Origin: Phycisphaerales bacterium
GTDB lineage: Bacteria; Planctomycetota; Phycisphaerae; Phycisphaerales; SM1A02
Assembly (NCBI GenBank): GCA_009692015.1
Contig: SIAB01000006.1
Span: 1 to 37,670 of the forward strand
Length of the DNA: 37,670 nt
Reading direction: 5' to 3'
The notes beneath the pieces were generated by a model that worked only from the letters and a program-made list of their open reading frames with translations, did not search any database and was not told the origin of the DNA. Below are positions 24,041 through 32,568 of the stretch, piece after piece. Made by a program: the position numbers and the translations under genes. Positions within the stretch are counted from its first letter, which is position 1, and each line of letters opens with the position of its first letter.

Positions 24041-26421
24041 GTTCGAAGTCCTTCGGCGTGTACCCAGCGATTACTGGTGCGCAGAATGAGGACAGTGAGT
24101 CCCAGCACGATCAACAGCAGGAGCCACGCCATGGCACTGGCGTAACCCATCTCGTAGAACTCGAATCCCTGATTATAAAGATAGAGCACATAGAAGCGGG
24201 TGAGATCGCCCGGCTCGCCGCCAGTCATCACAAACGCTTGGGTGAAAATCTGAAAACTCGCGATGAGCGCCATGATCACATTGAAGAGGATGATCGGCGA
24301 GAGCATCGGCAGCGTGACCGACCAGAATTGGCGGCGCTTGCTAGCCCCATCGATGGATGCCGCTTCATAGAGCTCGCTTGGAATCTGCTGCAATCCTGCG
24401 AGATACACGATCATCGTGGCGCCCATGAACCAGAGACTCATCAGCGCAAATGCCGGCGCACCCCAGATGCGCGCGTCGATCCCAAACCATTCAGGTGCGG
24501 TCAACCCCAGCGGCGTGAGCAGTGGTTGAATTGCGCTGTTGAGGAGTCCGCCATCGGCGTCAAAGATCCAGCGCCAAAGCACGGCGACTCCTACACCCGC
24601 CAGCACGCTCGGCAGATACCACGCGGCGCGAAAGAGATGGATCCCACGCAACTTCGCATTCATCAAGAGCGCAGCAAGGAGCGCCAGCACCTGCCCAGCT
24701 GGGACCGCGATGATCGCGTAGTACGCAGTCACCCAAAGACTCGCGCGAAAGCGATGATCGAAGGCGAGCAGTTGCTCGAAGTTTGCAGTGCCGGCAAAGT
24801 CTGCCGCACCGAGTGGCGAGACTCCCTTCCAGCGGGCGAATGCCAGCGCCAGGCTCATACCGATTGGAAAGACCATGAAGAGTGCGAAGCCGATTATCCA
24901 TGGTGAGGCCAGTAGGAAACCAACGCGCTCCTCGCTGCGACGGGCGAGAGTCAGCGCGCCACCTCTGAGTTTCAGCGTCGCGGCAACGATGCCGATGATC
25001 ACAAACGCGATGGCGATCCAGCTCAGCCACTTCCATGGCATCGGCGGCATCGAATCGCTGCGAAGCGGACTCTGCCTCTGCGCTTTCCAGTCGCGCTCAA
25101 AGTTCGCGACTGCTTCCGCGAGCGGAAGGTCTCCTGTCTTGAGTCCTTGATCGAGGCGCGATCCCAACAACGCTTCAAACTGTGGGTCGGGTGGCCAATC
25201 AACAATACGGGCGTGCTCTGCCGCGTCGAGAAAACCTTGATCGTTGGCGGGTGCCTGCGTGGGATCGGCAAATGACTCGCTTTCTGCGGCGCGACGAATG
25301 GTCGGAATGGCGAGCCCGAGTTGCGCGAGTGCGCGCTGATTCTGCTCACCCGAAAGAAAGCGCACCAGCTTCCAGGCTTCTTCTGGATGCTTGCTCTCAC
25401 TTGAGATTGACCAAGAAACAGTGAGGACGATGTTGCTCTCAACTTCACCGCGCGGAAGGGGAGCGAAGTCCCACTCGAATCCGCCCGCGGCTGGCGAGGG
25501 AATCTTGCGGTAGCTCGGCACCACCCAGCGCCCGAAGGGTCCGGCGAGACCAACCTTGCCGCTCAGGAAGACGCTTGAACCTGTGGCGATCTTGCTCTTT
25601 CCACTCGTGAGTGCCCCCGATTCGTCGTGTCGCCAACTTCGCAATCGCTCGAGCGCAGCGAGCACCTTCGGATCAGATGTCCGAAGGTCATCGAAGGACG
25701 ATCCCTTCACATCAAGACCGTCACTCATCAAGTATGCGCGCACCATCGCCGGCCAGGTCACAAATTCTGCGCCGGTGCAGCCGGGCAGTCGTCCGATCGC
25801 CCGGGCATCTGCGATGAATTCGTCCCAGCTCCAGTTCGCGCTGGGTGGCTGCAGTCCCGCGCGCGCAAAGAGATCCTTGTTCCAATAGAACCCAACCGTC
25901 GTGAAATCTTTGGGGATGCCATAGAGCGCACCGCGACCACACTGCTCGCCGTCATACTGGAAGGCGGCAACGGTCGCGGGATAAAACGCGGCGAGGTCGA
26001 GGCGATCGCTGACTTGCGACCGCGCGTCGGCCGCCAGTAACCCATCGAGCGGGGCGAGCAGTCCGAGGGTTACAAACGCGGGGATCCGCTCCGATCCAAC
26101 ATAGAAGACATCTGGTGGATCTCCCGAGGCCATCATGGTCTGCAACTTTGTATAAAAACTCCCCGCATCGCCGGGGTTGATCCGCCGGACGCGCAAGGTC
26201 GGATGGTCGCGCTCGAATGTGCGCAGGGCATCTTCAACGATCTGGTCTTCCTCCTGGCCGCCCTCGCCCGACCAGTGCATGACCACCAGTTCTGTGCGCG
26301 AATCCAGCGCCCAGAATCGGTTGAGTTCTCGCGTGCCCACCGTGACGAACGCCCAGAGCACGATCGCGCAAACCGCAACCGTCAGCAGTGCGCGCATCAA
26401 GCGGACGAAGCGACGAGTCAT
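24037..26421 (-). CDS. MalE-MalF fusion: solute-binding protein joined to permease
   Basis: A 794-residue protein joining two normally separate parts of a CUT1 importer. Residues 9-29 form an N-terminal membrane helix with no lipobox. Residues about 44-447 are a complete family 1 solute-binding domain, with MASGDPPDVFYVG, YGIPKDFTTVGFYWNKDLF and HPEEAWKLVRFLSG phrases typical of MalE-type proteins. A second helix (about 464-483) is followed by a short Arg-rich cytoplasmic stretch. The MalF-type permease domain (about 500-794) carries the EAA loop EAASIDGASKRRQFWSVTLP (686-705). The binding domain is tethered at both ends by membrane helices and so sits directly over the channel. There is no frameshift or internal start to suggest two genes. 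The ATG at 26421 is preceded by TATGCT 8 nt upstream. Confidence 0.92.
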   Translation of the reverse strand: MTRRFVRLMRALLTVAVCAIVLWAFVTVGTRELNRFWALDSRTELVVMHWSGEGGQEEDQIVEDALRTFERDHPTLRVRRINPGDAGSFYTKLQTMMASGDPPDVFYVGSERIPAFVTLGLLAPLDGLLAADARSQVSDRLDLAAFYPATVAAFQYDGEQCGRGALYGIPKDFTTVGFYWNKDLFARAGLQPPSANWSWDEFIADARAIGRLPGCTGAEFVTWPAMVRAYLMSDGLDVKGSSFDDLRTSDPKVLAALERLRSWRHDESGALTSGKSKIATGSSVFLSGKVGLAGPFGRWVVPSYRKIPSPAAGGFEWDFAPLPRGEVESNIVLTVSWSISSESKHPEEAWKLVRFLSGEQNQRALAQLGLAIPTIRRAAESESFADPTQAPANDQGFLDAAEHARIVDWPPDPQFEALLGSRLDQGLKTGDLPLAEAVANFERDWKAQRQSPLRSDSMPPMPWKWLSWIAIAFVIIGIVAATLKLRGGALTLARRSEERVGFLLASPWIIGFALFMVFPIGMSLALAFARWKGVSPLGAADFAGTANFEQLLAFDHRFRASLWVTAYYAIIAVPAGQVLALLAALLMNAKLRGIHLFRAAWYLPSVLAGVGVAVLWRWIFDADGGLLNSAIQPLLTPLGLTAPEWFGIDARIWGAPAFALMSLWFMGATMIVYLAGLQQIPSELYEAASIDGASKRRQFWSVTLPMLSPIILFNVIMALIASFQIFTQAFVMTGGEPGDLTRFYVLYLYNQGFEFYEMGYASAMAWLLLLIVLGLTVLILRTSNRWVHAEGLRT

Positions 26422-26486
26422 GCCTGGCAAGCATAGTTCGCCACCCGGGAGTGCATTGCAGGGTCACGCTCTACCATCGCAGCGCT
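26422..26486. promoter_or_regulatory. Divergent control region of MalEF and the secreted amylase
   Basis: In 65 nt this region holds a minus-strand -10 box TATGCT (26430-26435, 8 nt before the malEF ATG) and a plus-strand -10 box TACCAT (26472-26477, 9 nt before the amylase ATG). It also holds the palindromes TGCCTGGCA (26421-26429) and TGCATTGCA (26452-26460). The first palindrome lies just at the predicted malEF transcription start and the second between the promoters. Both could be operator half-sites or whole sites for a sugar-responsive repressor. No regulator gene is in the window. Confidence 0.4.
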
Positions 26487-28928
26487 ATGCGCGGTCGCCA
26501 CTTCGTTCTCTTGTCTCTGGTCCTCGCATCGATTGCGACAGGTGCAGCGAGGGCGCAGCAACCATCACTGTGGCCGCCGCGTGAAGACAAGATCACCCAA
26601 ACGGTTCCGGAGTTCTTCAGTGACGCGCCGCCAAGTCTTGAAGTGCGTCCAGTGGTGGGGGGTCTCTTTGACTGCCAGTTCGCGTTTCAACCCACAACGG
26701 CTGTGAAAGCGGTCAACATTGCCGGAGACTTCAATGGATGGAGCACAACGGCGACGCCGATGAGCCGCGGGGACGATGGAGTCTGGCGAACGACGATCCA
26801 ACTCTTGGCCGGCGAGCGGTTGTACAAGTTCGTTGTCGATGGCAAGAACTGGGTGAGCGATCCGCGCAATCTGCTGGTCGTGGATGATGGAAATGGGGGC
26901 AACAACAGTCTGCTGCGATTGGGTGTGCAGGCGAATCTGGCGCGCCTTCACCCGCGCGTCGCCGATGGCAAGATCGCAGGCAGCGGCGTGCTGCACGATC
27001 CATCCAAGGCCGCATTCGTGCAGAAACTCACGGATGGTCGCCTGCTCGTTCGGGTTCGCACATTGCGCAACGACATTGAAGCGGTTGAGTTCGCCGCGAT
27101 GGGGAGCCCGCGCTTGCCAATGAGGGATTCTGGATCGGACCAACTCTTCTCGTGGTGGGAAGTTGCGATTGCGCCACCCCGTGGCCCAGTTCCCTATACC
27201 TTCCTCTTCTCGGATGGAGCAACACGCTTGAGCGATTCACGAATCTATTCACTGACCACTTCGCCCGACGCTCTCTTCACGACACCGGCGTGGGCGAAGG
27301 ATGCCGTGTGGTATCAGCTCATGCTCGAGCGATTTCGCGATGGTGATCCGCTCAACAATCCCGAGCCATGCAGACCGTGGACGAGCGAGTGGTACACCGC
27401 GAGCGATTGGGAAGCGAAGGACGGGCAGTCGTTCTTCAACTGGTATGTCTTCTCGCGCCACTACGGAGGTGACCTGGCCGGGCTTCGAAATCAATTGCCA
27501 TACCTAAAAGATCTCGGGATCAATGCGCTCTATCTGAATCCCATCTTTCAAGCGACGACGCACCATAAGTACAACGCGACCAGCTTCATTCATGTCGATG
27601 AACACTTCGGCACCCGCGGCGATTATGAGAAGGCAGAGGCTGTTGAAGATCTTCGCGATCCAACGACTTGGACTTGGACTGCGACCGACCGCCTATTCCT
27701 CGAGGTGTTGCGCGGGGCGAAAGCGCTGGGAATCCGCGTGATTCTCGATGGCGTCTTCAATCATGTCGGCACGGCGCATCCGGCATTTCGTGATGTGCAA
27801 GCCCGCAAGGAGGCAAGTCCCTATCGCGATTGGTTCAGCATCCGATCGTGGGATCCATTCGAGTATGACGGCTGGGCTGGCTTTCAGGAACTACCGGTCT
27901 TTCGCAAGAACGATCAGGGGTTCACCAGCGACGAAGTGAAGCAGCACATATTCAATGTCACCCGTCGGTGGATGGATCCCAACGGCGATGGCGATCCAAG
28001 CGATGGGATCGATGGCTGGCGTCTCGATGTCCCAAATGAGGTGGCCATGCCCTTCTGGCACCAATGGCGAACCCTCGTCAAGTCGATCAACCCGGATGCG
28101 TACATCGTGGGCGAGGTTTGGCGGCGCGCCGATTCGTGGCTCGATGGCCGATCCTTCGATGCGGTGATGAACTATCCCTTCGCAGAAGCAGTCTTGCAGT
28201 GGATCCGCGACAAGGATCGAAAGATCACCGCGAGCGAATTGGATCGCCGGCTCGCGGAGCTGCGTCACGCCTATCCCGCGCAAGCGACCTATGTCTTGCA
28301 GAATCTCGTCGACAGCCATGACACCGATCGACTCGTTTCGAAGTTGCGCCACCCCGATTCGGAGTATGACAAGGGCAATCGCGAGCAAGAAAACGCTGGG
28401 TATCAAGGTGGAAAACCATCGGACCGCGAGTACAAGCGGGCGCGATTGATCGCGCTCATTCAGATGGTCTATGTCGGTGCGCCGCTGGTTTACTACGGCG
28501 ACGAGGTTGGGATGTGGGGGGCGGACGATCCGACAAATCGCAAGCCGATGCTCTGGAAAGATCTCGAGCCATTCGAGAAGCCCGAAGAAAACCGAGTCGA
28601 TTCGGATCACCTCGCCTGCTACAAGCGGATGATCGCACTGCGAAACGCCCACCCAGCGCTGCGCGGCGGGTCTTTCGAGAGTGTGCTCTGCGACGATGCC
28701 CAAGATGTCTGGGTCTTTCTTCGCAAGTGTGAAGGGGAGACCTTGCTCGTGGCGATCAACGCCTCCGAGCATGAAGCGCGACTCGATCTCACTCAGACGA
28801 CGATCGGTTCGCACACTGGTCGTTGGCGCACCATCTTTGGTGGCGAGGGTGCGGCAATCGTCGACGATGCATTTCCCAAGGTCTCGGTTGCTGCGCTCTC
28901 GGGCCGTGTCTGGCTGCTCGAACCATGA
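26487..28928 (+). CDS. Secreted neopullulanase/alpha-amylase-like GH13 enzyme
   Basis: An 813-residue GH13 enzyme. The signal peptide ends near ARA/QQ (23/24). A CBM48/AMPK-type starch-binding domain (about 62-145) has VNIAGDFNGWS. A second beta domain (about 165-255) resembles the N-terminal domain of neopullulanase-type enzymes. The barrel (about 270-760) has GVFNHVG as region I and GWRLDVPNE with nucleophile Asp514. It also has GEVW with acid/base Glu543 and DSHDTDR with Asp612. WYQLMLERFRDGD is the typical start of maltodextrin-active members (GH13_20/21). A C-terminal beta domain ends the protein. The expected reaction is hydrolysis of alpha-1,4 bonds in maltodextrins, cyclodextrins or pullulan outside the cytoplasm. 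It overlaps malQ by ATGA, which joins an exported and a cytoplasmic enzyme in one operon. Confidence 0.92.
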   Translation: MRGRHFVLLSLVLASIATGAARAQQPSLWPPREDKITQTVPEFFSDAPPSLEVRPVVGGLFDCQFAFQPTTAVKAVNIAGDFNGWSTTATPMSRGDDGVWRTTIQLLAGERLYKFVVDGKNWVSDPRNLLVVDDGNGGNNSLLRLGVQANLARLHPRVADGKIAGSGVLHDPSKAAFVQKLTDGRLLVRVRTLRNDIEAVEFAAMGSPRLPMRDSGSDQLFSWWEVAIAPPRGPVPYTFLFSDGATRLSDSRIYSLTTSPDALFTTPAWAKDAVWYQLMLERFRDGDPLNNPEPCRPWTSEWYTASDWEAKDGQSFFNWYVFSRHYGGDLAGLRNQLPYLKDLGINALYLNPIFQATTHHKYNATSFIHVDEHFGTRGDYEKAEAVEDLRDPTTWTWTATDRLFLEVLRGAKALGIRVILDGVFNHVGTAHPAFRDVQARKEASPYRDWFSIRSWDPFEYDGWAGFQELPVFRKNDQGFTSDEVKQHIFNVTRRWMDPNGDGDPSDGIDGWRLDVPNEVAMPFWHQWRTLVKSINPDAYIVGEVWRRADSWLDGRSFDAVMNYPFAEAVLQWIRDKDRKITASELDRRLAELRHAYPAQATYVLQNLVDSHDTDRLVSKLRHPDSEYDKGNREQENAGYQGGKPSDREYKRARLIALIQMVYVGAPLVYYGDEVGMWGADDPTNRKPMLWKDLEPFEKPEENRVDSDHLACYKRMIALRNAHPALRGGSFESVLCDDAQDVWVFLRKCEGETLLVAINASEHEARLDLTQTTIGSHTGRWRTIFGGEGAAIVDDAFPKVSVAALSGRVWLLEP

Positions 28929-30382
28929 GCCACGCGGCGAATCCGTTGATGGTCCGGCGCAGCGCGGGCATTCTTTGTCATCTCTCCAGCCTGCGTGGGT
29001 CTTGTGCCATCGGCGATCTCGGTTCGTGCGCGCACGAATTCGTTGCTTGGTGCCAGGGCGCCGGAATGACCTGGTGGCAGATGCTTCCAGTGGGACCGAT
29101 CGGTCCCGGAGAATCGCCCTACGCCAGCACCTCGAGTTTCGCAGGAGAATCGCTCTTTATCTCGCTCGAAGGTCTGCGCGATATCGGTCTGCTCGCTCAA
29201 CGCGACCTCCGCGAGTCGTCGCAGGCTGCCAAGAAGTTCTCACGGGGCCGAGGTGACCGCGCGGGATCGCACGCCAAGACCGATTATGACGCGGCGCGCC
29301 GGGCGAAAGAACCAGCATTCCTGCGCGCCTTCGAGTCGTTTCGATCCGACGGAGGGTTTAGCAGCAAGGACTACCGCGCGTTTTCCAAGCGCGAGCGGTT
29401 CTGGCTTTCTGGATGGCAATCCTTCATGCGCGACGCAACGGGATATCACGCCTTCCTGCAGTTCGCATTCGACACCCAGTGGCGCCAGTTGCGCGATTGT
29501 GCCAAACGGCACGGAGTCAAACTGCTTGGCGACCTTCCCATCTTCGTTACCCGCGAGAGTGCCGATGTCGATGAGCACCAAGAACTCTTTCGGCTCGATC
29601 GTCGCGGACGACCCGAAGTTCTCACTGGCGTTCCACCGGATTGCTTCTCGAAGAATGGGCAACTCTGGGGACACCCGCACTACAGGTGGCGCGCGCACCG
29701 AACCGAGCGGTTCGCCTGGTGGACCGCACGCATCGCAGCATCGCTTTCTCGCTTCGATGCCGTTCGAATCGATCACTTTGTTGGATTCCACCACGCGTAC
29801 GAGATTCCTGCAGGCGCGCGAACCGCGCGGCGCGGCGCGTGGAAGCCGCAAGCTGGAGCCGAAGTTCTCGCGGCGGCGAGGCGGGCGCTCAAGAGGCTGC
29901 CACTTCTGGCCGAGGACTTGGGGGCGGTCACGCCTGAGATCAGCGCACTGCGCAAGCGCTTTGGACTTCCAGGAATGACTGTGCTGCATCACGCCTTTGG
30001 TCACGACCGCGCTGCGAGTGAACGGCAGTCGGCCGCGCGGGCAAGCGTGGTTTACTCTGCAACGCACGACAACGACACCACGCTCGGATGGTTCGCGAAA
30101 CTCGACAGTCCCGCAAAAACGCGATTCTGCAAGGCTGCTGGCGATGGCGCAGCGGTCAATCCAAGCGAGGCGATCATCCGTCTGGCGTTCGAGTCGCCGG
30201 CGCAGTTGGCAATCATCCCGCTTCAAGATGCGCTAGGGCTGGATCGAAATGCACGGATGAATCTTCCCGGCACTCCCCGAGGAAACTGGAGATGGAGACT
30301 GGGCGCTGATTGGCGGCTTCGTGCCAAGAAGACAGCGCAGAATTTGCAACGCCTCGCGGTGTTGACGCATCGGATCCCCTGA
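28925..30382 (+). CDS. malQ: 4-alpha-glucanotransferase (amylomaltase) MalQ
   Basis: A 485-residue GH77 enzyme that transfers alpha-1,4-glucan segments between maltodextrins and releases glucose, making chains long enough for phosphorylase. The start GILCHLSSLRGSCAIGDLG and the WQMLPVGPIGPGESPY phrase are typical. GDLPIFV begins the barrel region around 205. Asp283 in RIDHFVGF is the nucleophile, Glu330 in AEDLG the acid/base, and Asp382 in THDND the transition-state stabiliser. Length is normal (about 490-510). No signal peptide is present, so it acts in the cytoplasm. The ATG at 28925 overlaps the preceding stop (ATGA), and the protein starts where family members start. Confidence 0.95.
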   Translation: MSHAANPLMVRRSAGILCHLSSLRGSCAIGDLGSCAHEFVAWCQGAGMTWWQMLPVGPIGPGESPYASTSSFAGESLFISLEGLRDIGLLAQRDLRESSQAAKKFSRGRGDRAGSHAKTDYDAARRAKEPAFLRAFESFRSDGGFSSKDYRAFSKRERFWLSGWQSFMRDATGYHAFLQFAFDTQWRQLRDCAKRHGVKLLGDLPIFVTRESADVDEHQELFRLDRRGRPEVLTGVPPDCFSKNGQLWGHPHYRWRAHRTERFAWWTARIAASLSRFDAVRIDHFVGFHHAYEIPAGARTARRGAWKPQAGAEVLAAARRALKRLPLLAEDLGAVTPEISALRKRFGLPGMTVLHHAFGHDRAASERQSAARASVVYSATHDNDTTLGWFAKLDSPAKTRFCKAAGDGAAVNPSEAIIRLAFESPAQLAIIPLQDALGLDRNARMNLPGTPRGNWRWRLGADWRLRAKKTAQNLQRLAVLTHRIP

Positions 30383-30419
30383 CAGGCACCTCACCCGGCG
30401 CGCCGCGGGGGAGATTTGG

Positions 30420-30426
30420 TATCAAT
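30420..30426 (+). promoter_or_regulatory. Possible internal promoter element TATCAAT before glgP
   Basis: TATCAAT lies 9 nt before the glgP ATG at 30436, close to the spacing of other TANNNT boxes here. A purine-rich GGGGGAG lies just upstream. It may give glgP its own leaderless transcript in addition to readthrough from malQ. Confidence 0.3.
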
Positions 30427-30435
30427 GCGCGGCTC

Positions 30436-32565
30436 ATGGCGTTTGCCCCGCGACATCCTGCGATCGCAGTCGACGAACTCGTCAGTCATCTGCGCGATCT
30501 CGCGTCGAATCTCTGGTGGTCGTGGAACGAAGAGGGATGGTCGGTCTTCCAAACCCTCGATCCGACGGAGTGGCGCGCAACCAATCACTCACCGATTGGA
30601 ACGCTCGAACGAACTTCGCAGGCTCGAATTGCGGCACTTGCCTGCGATCCAATGTTCGTCAAACGGGTCTACGACGGCTTGGCTGCGCGGGCCGCCTATC
30701 TCGGTGAACGCGCCTGGTTTCAACGCAGTGCGGCTGCCCGACACACCAATTTTCGCGTTGGCTACTTCTGCAGCGAGTTTGGATTGCACGAATCGATCCA
30801 ACAGTATGCGGGAGGACTTGGCATTCTTGCCGGCGATCACCTGAAGAGCTCTTCAGATCTCGGAATTCCGCTTGTCGCCGTCGGTCTCGCCTATCGCCAT
30901 GGCTATTACATCCAACAACTCGCCCGCGATGGGTCGACACAAGTGCTCTATCCAGACTATGACTTTGGTCGCTTTGGAATCGAAGACACCCGCGTGACGA
31001 TCGGCTGCCCAATCGGTGCGCACATCGTCACCGCGCGCGTGATGCGGATGTGGGTGGGACGGATTCCGCTCTATTTGCTCGATACGGATCTGAAGGCCAA
31101 TGCACCAGAGGATCGCAAGTTGACCGAGGGTCTTTACAAGGGCGAGCCCCTCCTTCGTTTGCGGCAGCAGGTTCTGCTCGGCGTTGGCGGCATGATGGCA
31201 TTGAAGGCGCTCGGCGAAAAAATCACGGTGTTGCATCTCAACGAGGGGCACGCGGCATTCGCAGCGCTGCAGCGCGCGGTCGATTTGCATGCGGTCGGCC
31301 GTTCGATTCAGGAGTCGTTCGATGCCGTACGTCGTGCCACGGTTTTCACAACACACACTCCCGTGCCAGCGGGCCATGATCGCTACGACCCCAAGATGGT
31401 CTGTGAAGAGCTGGCCTCGATCGCCGCGCGTAGCGGACTTTCGCCGGCCGAATTCGCTGACCTCGGTCGCATCCGTGGGGGCGATGCCAGCGAGACATTC
31501 TGCATGACCGTGCTCGCCCTGCGCTTGGCACAGCGGGTGAATGGCGTGTCGCAGTTGCATGGCGAAGTGAGCCGGGAGATGTGGAAGGATTTCTACGCCG
31601 GGACCGCAAGCAAGGCTCCCATTGGGTCGATCACCAACGGCGTACACACCAAGACCTGGATCGACCCCGACGCAGAGCGATTCTGGAGAACTGAGATCGA
31701 ACTGCGCCTCGGCAAGCAGGCGCCGAAAGCGACAGGATGGCGGCGCGCAACCGAGGTGAACCGCGCGCGATTCTGGGAACTCAGGTCGCGGCTTCGCAGT
31801 CGACTCGTGCACTTCGTGCGGGATCGATTGGCGATGCAGTGCAAACGCCGGGGCGAGGGTCAGTCGGCCGTCGCAGCCACCTACTCACTGCTCAATGACG
31901 ACGCGCTGACAATCGGATTCGCGCGACGATTCGCCACCTACAAGCGGGCTCCGCTGATCTTTCACGATCCTGCCCGCCTCGCCGCGCTGCTCGCTCGAAC
32001 AGATCGCCCGGTGCAATTGATTTTCGCGGGCAAGGCGCATCCGCGCGACGAGGCTGGGCAAGCCTTCGCGCAGAAGATCTTCACGATGACCCGCGACCCG
32101 CGATTCGCAGGGCGCGTTGCCTTCGTGGAGGAGTACGACATGCATGTTGGTCGAATGCTCACTTCGGGATGCGATGTCTGGCTCAACACCCCGACCCGTC
32201 CATATGAGGCAAGTGGCACGAGTGGCATGAAGCCACCCCTGCACGGAGGCCTCAATCTCTCCATCCTCGATGGATGGTGGCCTGAGGCAACCGATGGCAT
32301 CAATGGATGGAGCATCGGAGGCACCGAGGCGGAACCCGATTCGAAGTTGCAGGATGCGGCGGATGCCGCGAGTCTCTATCAATTGCTCGAAGAGTCGGTC
32401 GTTCCACAGTTCTACCAACGCGACGCGGCGGGTCTGCCACAGGGTTGGATCGCCCGCGCGCTGCAAAGCGCAGCGACTGTGCCGGCTGAATTCAATTCAC
32501 ACCGGATGGTCGCGCAGTACACGCGCAAGGCATACTTGCCCGCGAACGAGATTCGCGGAAGTTGA
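30436..32565 (+). CDS. glgP: Alpha-glucan (glycogen/maltodextrin) phosphorylase GlgP
   Basis: A 709-residue phosphorylase of the short, Thermotoga-like type that cleaves alpha-glucans with phosphate to give glucose-1-phosphate. The N-terminus has LRDLASNLWWSW (19-30), usual for this subgroup. FCSEFGLHESIQQYAGGLGI and LAGDHLKSSSDLG (from 111) belong to the substrate-binding core. The pyridoxal phosphate lysine is Lys599 in ASGTSGMK, followed by GGLNLSILDGWW. Length is normal for this type (about 700-850). The ATG at 30436 gives the usual N-terminus, and the earlier open frame overlaps malQ. Synthesis genes (glgA, glgB, glgC) are absent here, which fits a degradative role with malQ. It is convergent with the next gene (3-nt gap). 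Confidence 0.95.
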   Translation: MAFAPRHPAIAVDELVSHLRDLASNLWWSWNEEGWSVFQTLDPTEWRATNHSPIGTLERTSQARIAALACDPMFVKRVYDGLAARAAYLGERAWFQRSAAARHTNFRVGYFCSEFGLHESIQQYAGGLGILAGDHLKSSSDLGIPLVAVGLAYRHGYYIQQLARDGSTQVLYPDYDFGRFGIEDTRVTIGCPIGAHIVTARVMRMWVGRIPLYLLDTDLKANAPEDRKLTEGLYKGEPLLRLRQQVLLGVGGMMALKALGEKITVLHLNEGHAAFAALQRAVDLHAVGRSIQESFDAVRRATVFTTHTPVPAGHDRYDPKMVCEELASIAARSGLSPAEFADLGRIRGGDASETFCMTVLALRLAQRVNGVSQLHGEVSREMWKDFYAGTASKAPIGSITNGVHTKTWIDPDAERFWRTEIELRLGKQAPKATGWRRATEVNRARFWELRSRLRSRLVHFVRDRLAMQCKRRGEGQSAVAATYSLLNDDALTIGFARRFATYKRAPLIFHDPARLAALLARTDRPVQLIFAGKAHPRDEAGQAFAQKIFTMTRDPRFAGRVAFVEEYDMHVGRMLTSGCDVWLNTPTRPYEASGTSGMKPPLHGGLNLSILDGWWPEATDGINGWSIGGTEAEPDSKLQDAADAASLYQLLEESVVPQFYQRDAAGLPQGWIARALQSAATVPAEFNSHRMVAQYTRKAYLPANEIRGS

Positions 32566-32568
32566 GTT

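Noticed and set aside
27891-30226. Two long minus-strand frames (307 and 328 codons) opposite the amylase and malQ genes
   Set aside because: Both mirror the coding frame of genes with complete catalytic residues and show no domain of their own.
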